From: Bacteroidales bacterium
Lineage (GTDB): Bacteria; Bacteroidota; Bacteroidia; Bacteroidales; WCHB1-69
Direction: 5' to 3'
Assembly (NCBI GenBank): GCA_028684405.1
Contig: JAQUGA010000093.1
Span: forward strand, 1 to 8,880
DNA length: 8,880 nucleotides
Below the pieces are notes generated by a model. The model saw nothing but the letters and a program-made list of their open reading frames with translations, had not been told where the DNA came from and did not search any database. Position numbers and translations under genes: made by a program. This document shows positions 6,469 to 8,880 of the stretch, piece by piece (the first letter of the stretch is position 1; each line of letters begins with the position of its first letter).

Positions 6469-6632
6469 CTCTCGAATTTAGCATTTAGAAATTTTCTTAT
6501 GTAATTCATTTCATTTTTGTTCTTCCGAAAAAATAACATTTGTTAGTGACTGATTTGCCGTGGTTTATAAAGATTTTCCAGAGATTGGTTTATACTGTTG
6601 TTATATTTCTATGGTCTTGCTGAAAAAAGCTG

Positions 6633-6640
6633 TAATTTTG
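6633..6640 (+). promoter_or_regulatory. Candidate -7 promoter element for the GAPDH-mqnE operon
   Basis: TAATTTTG is an exact match to TANNTTTG and lies 35 bp before the GAPDH start codon, a sensible distance for a leader of about 30 bases. The -33 triplet is imperfect. The nearest TTG (6617-6619) is only 13 bp away instead of about 19, where ATG is found. This is the best promoter candidate on the plus strand in this region. Confidence 0.45.
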
Positions 6641-6675
6641 TTTGAAATTATAAGAATACAGCTAAAACTACGACT

Positions 6676-7692
6676 ATGTCAGGGAAATTAAAACTAGGAA
6701 TCAACGGATTCGGACGGATTGGGAAAATTGTATTTCGGATTTTACAAACGCATCCCAATATTGAGGTGTCGCTTATCAATGATCCAATGCCTTTAGAAAC
6801 AATGGTTTATCTCTTGAGGTACGATTCTATTCACGGCCCTTTTAAAGCGGATGTAAAAATCGGTGAAAATGGAATTTTTGTAAATGGAAACTTTATTCCA
6901 GTTACCACCGAAAAAGACCCCGAAAATATACCGTGGAAAAAATATGGTTTAGACCTGATTTTAGAATCTTCTGGAAAGTTTAAAACCAGAGCTTTACTCG
7001 AAAAACATCTCAAAGCTGGAGCTAAAAAAGTAATTTTATCCTGTCCTTCGGATGAGCCTTTGGATTTGAGTTTGATTATTGGCGTCAATGATCACGAGCT
7101 CAAACCGCACCATTCTATAATATCCAATGCTTCGTGCACCACCAATTGTTTGGCTCCAATTCTGAAATTAATTGACGACAATTTGGGCGTTGCTTCTGGA
7201 TTTTTAAATACCATTCATCCATACACAAACAATCAGTCTATAATTGATTCTCCCCACGCCGAATTGAGGCGTTCGCGAGCGGCATCCAATATTATTCCCA
7301 CTACTTCTTCAGCCATTCAGGCACTTTTTGAAATTATGCCAAAATTCAGAGGGATTTTCGATGGTTTTGCTACGCGAGTGCCAGTTCCTGACGGCTCTTT
7401 TATCGAACTTTGTCTTAATCTTGAAACACAAACAGATGTAGAAAGTTTTAATCAATTGATTAAAACGGCCACGGAAACTCATCTAAAAGGAATTGTTCAA
7501 TATACTATTGATCCGATTGTTTCGAGTGATGTGGTAAACAATACGCACAGTGCCGTTTTCGATTCCTTGGCAACAAAAATAGTGAAAGGAAATTTTGTTC
7601 AAATGATTGCTTGGTACGATAATGAATACGGCTATTCAAACAGAGTGGTCGATACGATTGAATTGATGGCTACTTTAAACCGATTAAAATGA
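6676..7692 (+). CDS. Divergent type I glyceraldehyde-3-phosphate dehydrogenase
   Basis: A 338-residue full-length GAPDH-family protein. The family oxidises glyceraldehyde 3-phosphate to 1,3-bisphosphoglycerate with NAD(P) and phosphate in glycolysis, or works in reverse. The NAD-binding NGFGRIG is at 10-16, and D36 (LIND) matches the aspartate that favours NAD. The active-site SNASCTTNC gives C154; the catalytic histidine is H181; WYDNEYGYS is at 313-321. Oddities lie at substrate and phosphate sites. The segment PTTSSAIQA (208-216) stands where PTTTGAAKA is normal, so the Thr-Gly pair of the inorganic-phosphate site is Ser-Ser. TNNQ (184-187) replaces TNDQ. NTIHPYT replaces the usual TTVHxYT. 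It is therefore probably active on an aldehyde, but may be a specialised paralogue and not the main glycolytic gapA. It is unlike erythrose-4-phosphate dehydrogenase in this region. Its stop overlaps the mqnE start by 4 bp, so the two are co-translated. Confidence 0.9.
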   Translation: MSGKLKLGINGFGRIGKIVFRILQTHPNIEVSLINDPMPLETMVYLLRYDSIHGPFKADVKIGENGIFVNGNFIPVTTEKDPENIPWKKYGLDLILESSGKFKTRALLEKHLKAGAKKVILSCPSDEPLDLSLIIGVNDHELKPHHSIISNASCTTNCLAPILKLIDDNLGVASGFLNTIHPYTNNQSIIDSPHAELRRSRAASNIIPTTSSAIQALFEIMPKFRGIFDGFATRVPVPDGSFIELCLNLETQTDVESFNQLIKTATETHLKGIVQYTIDPIVSSDVVNNTHSAVFDSLATKIVKGNFVQMIAWYDNEYGYSNRVVDTIELMATLNRLK

Positions 7693-8780
7693 ACGATTTG
7701 TTGATACAAGGCTGTGAAGAGCAAGTTCGGAATGTATTCCAAAAAGCTTTGGACGGAGAAAGAATTTCTGAAAAAGAAGCTTTGATTTTATTTAAAGAAG
7801 CTGAATTGGCATCGCTTTCTTATGTGGCAGACATCATTCGTAAACGTTTGAATGGCAGTGTTTTATATTTTGTCAAGAACTATCATATTGAACCAACCAA
7901 TCGCTGTATTCATAATTGTAAATTTTGCTCATTTTCAGAACGCATTAGTCGAACTGGATGGTCGTTTAGCTTTGATGAAATGATGGAAATGGTTCGTCAA
8001 TTAAAAACAGATATTACAGAACTACACATTGTTGGGGGTGTAAATCCGAAATACGATTTGGATTTTTTCTGTCGTTTGTTGGAACAAATTAAAAAAGAGA
8101 AACCAGAACTTCATATTAAAGCGTTTACAGCAGTAGAATTGGATTACATCATTACGCAGTCGGGCTTGACGTTTGAAGAAGGTTTAAAACGATTGAAAGT
8201 CAGCGGATTGGATTCTATTCCGGGCGGCGGAGCCGAGATTTTTAATCCCGAAATTAGAAAGCAAATTTGTTCGAGCAAAACCGGTGCTGAAGATTGGTTG
8301 AAAATTCATAAAATTGCTCACCAATGCGGAATTCCTTCCAATGCTACAATGCTTTATGGTTTTTTTGAAACCTACGAGGACAGAGTTGATCATTTATCAC
8401 AATTGCGAAAATTGCAAGATAAAACAAAAGGTTTTAATGCTTTTATTCCATTGAAATTTAAAAATAAAAACAATGAATTTTCTCATGTTCCTGAATTATC
8501 GGTAGTGGAAGAGATGAAAAATTATGCTATTTCGAGGATCTTTTTGGACAATATTCAGCATTTGAAAGTATATTGGCCCATGACTGGACTGGAAAATTCG
8601 AGAATGTCTCTACATTTTGGAGTAGATGATTTTGATGGAACCATTGATGATTCTACTCGGATTTATGAGATGGCAGGTTCCATTGAAAATCCGACATTAA
8701 ATTCTGTGGAAATTGAAAAAATAGCTCTGGAAGAGGGTTTGCAAGCCGTTGAAAGAGACGGGGCGTACAATAAGTTGTAG
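7689..8780 (+). CDS. mqnE: Aminofutalosine synthase MqnE (radical SAM)
   Basis: A 363-residue radical SAM enzyme of the futalosine route to menaquinone. It adds the 5'-deoxyadenosyl radical to 3-[(1-carboxyvinyl)oxy]benzoate and rearranges it to aminofutalosine. The iron-sulfur motif CxxxCxxC is C73, C77 and C80, inside HIEPTNRCIHNCKFCSF. Other marks are GGVNP (116-120), KAFTAVELDYI (144-154), GGGAEIF (179-185) and GVDDFDGTI (311-319), all as expected for MqnE. The EPTN lead-in to the cysteines separates it from MqnC and CofH. Length is normal for the family. ATG lies inside the GAPDH stop (ATGA), which argues for translational coupling and a shared promoter. The rest of the pathway (mqnA, mqnB, mqnC, mqnD) is not in the window. 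Its presence implies that this organism makes menaquinone by the futalosine pathway and not the classical one. Confidence 0.95.
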   Translation: MNDLLIQGCEEQVRNVFQKALDGERISEKEALILFKEAELASLSYVADIIRKRLNGSVLYFVKNYHIEPTNRCIHNCKFCSFSERISRTGWSFSFDEMMEMVRQLKTDITELHIVGGVNPKYDLDFFCRLLEQIKKEKPELHIKAFTAVELDYIITQSGLTFEEGLKRLKVSGLDSIPGGGAEIFNPEIRKQICSSKTGAEDWLKIHKIAHQCGIPSNATMLYGFFETYEDRVDHLSQLRKLQDKTKGFNAFIPLKFKNKNNEFSHVPELSVVEEMKNYAISRIFLDNIQHLKVYWPMTGLENSRMSLHFGVDDFDGTIDDSTRIYEMAGSIENPTLNSVEIEKIALEEGLQAVERDGAYNKL

Positions 8781-8793
8781 GGAAAAGATAAAA

Positions 8794-8825
8794 GGTGGTC
8801 GGGTGGACGAGTGACCGAGTGCCTG
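8794..8825. repeat. Four imperfect GC-rich 8-bp tandem repeats
   Basis: GGTGGTCG, GGTGGACG, AGTGACCG and AGTGCCTG follow each other without a gap, starting 14 bp after the mqnE stop. The common core is RGTG with CG at the unit ends. Their GC-rich composition stands out from the AT-rich surroundings. This is not a terminator: there is no matched stem and no T tract. It may be a decayed minisatellite or a member of a dispersed intergenic repeat. Confidence 0.55.
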
Positions 8826-8859
8826 ACGGCAAATTAATTTATTAGATAAAAACCAAAAA

Positions 8860-8880
8860 CTTTGTGTCTTTGCATCTTTG
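8860..8880. repeat. CTTTG-type 8-bp-period tandem repeat, cut by the window edge
   Basis: CTTTGTGT (8860-8867), CTTTGCAT (8868-8875) and CTTTG (8876-8880) form tandem octamers that probably continue beyond the window. The last 12 bases are identical to 27-38. The rest of 8781-8880 is non-coding, and no clear terminator for mqnE is visible there. Confidence 0.55.

Larger units (their letters stand above)
6291..6632. other. Divergent intergenic region between the lipoprotein-uvrC unit and the GAPDH-mqnE unit
   Basis: About 340 bp with no supportable gene. It holds a 7-bp inverted repeat and a cluster of CTAGA sites (listed separately), plus a tandem ATTTAG-C-ATTTAG near 6476-6488. The rest is AT-rich and featureless by eye. 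Its position between two divergent units makes it the obvious place for their control sites. Confidence 0.5.

Noticed and set aside
6676..7692. Erythrose-4-phosphate dehydrogenase (Epd)
   Set aside because: The region after the catalytic histidine lacks the Epd-type sequence and there is no pyridoxal pathway context, so a divergent GAPDH is the safer call.
7689..8780. MqnC or CofH identity for the radical SAM gene
   Set aside because: The HIEPTNRC lead-in and the GGGAEIF segment match MqnE, and no F420 pathway genes are nearby.

Overview
This AT-rich window most likely comes from a member of the Bacteroidota, probably a flavobacterium-like lineage. The pointers are a GldH-like lipoprotein, perfect matches to the Bacteroidota -7 promoter element TANNTTTG ahead of two genes, a futalosine-pathway mqnE, and an absence of obvious Shine-Dalgarno sequences. 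There is no tRNA, rRNA, CRISPR array, transposase or phage gene, and every recognised coding region is intact.

Layout. (1) Positions 1-145 are non-coding and begin inside what looks like a cut hairpin repeat. (2) Positions 146-2977, minus strand, hold a compact four-gene set. In transcription order it is a stand-alone acyl carrier protein, a short AMP-forming acyl ligase, an SDR reductase and a SAM methyltransferase. Spacing is -1, +2 and +23 bp, so it is probably one operon. It has the look of a small acid-activation and tailoring cassette on a carrier protein, with no ketosynthase or acyltransferase in the window. (3) A 352-bp divergent intergenic region (2978-3329) leads to a plus-strand rubrerythrin-type ferritin-like gene (3330-3833). 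(4) A convergent junction at 3834-3944 carries two hairpins, the second a good intrinsic terminator. (5) On the minus strand lie a GldH-like lipoprotein gene and uvrC, 16 bp apart. (6) A second divergent intergenic region (6265-6675) contains short inverted repeats and a candidate promoter. (7) On the plus strand a divergent type I GAPDH overlaps mqnE by 4 bp. (8) The last 100 bp is non-coding and holds two different 8-bp-period tandem repeats.

How the genes work together. The ACP-ligase-SDR-methyltransferase set is best read as one pathway: activate a carboxylic acid, tether it to ACP, reduce it, possibly methylate it. The product is unknown. The GAPDH-mqnE pair is translationally linked, although central carbon metabolism and menaquinone synthesis have no textbook link. 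The GAPDH also departs from the standard enzyme at phosphate-binding positions, so its role is worth checking. UvrC (nucleotide excision repair), the lipoprotein and the ferritin-like protein look like ordinary chromosomal genes. The two best candidates for something undescribed are the four-gene carrier-protein cassette and the atypical GAPDH coupled to mqnE. Neither is proven novel from sequence alone.
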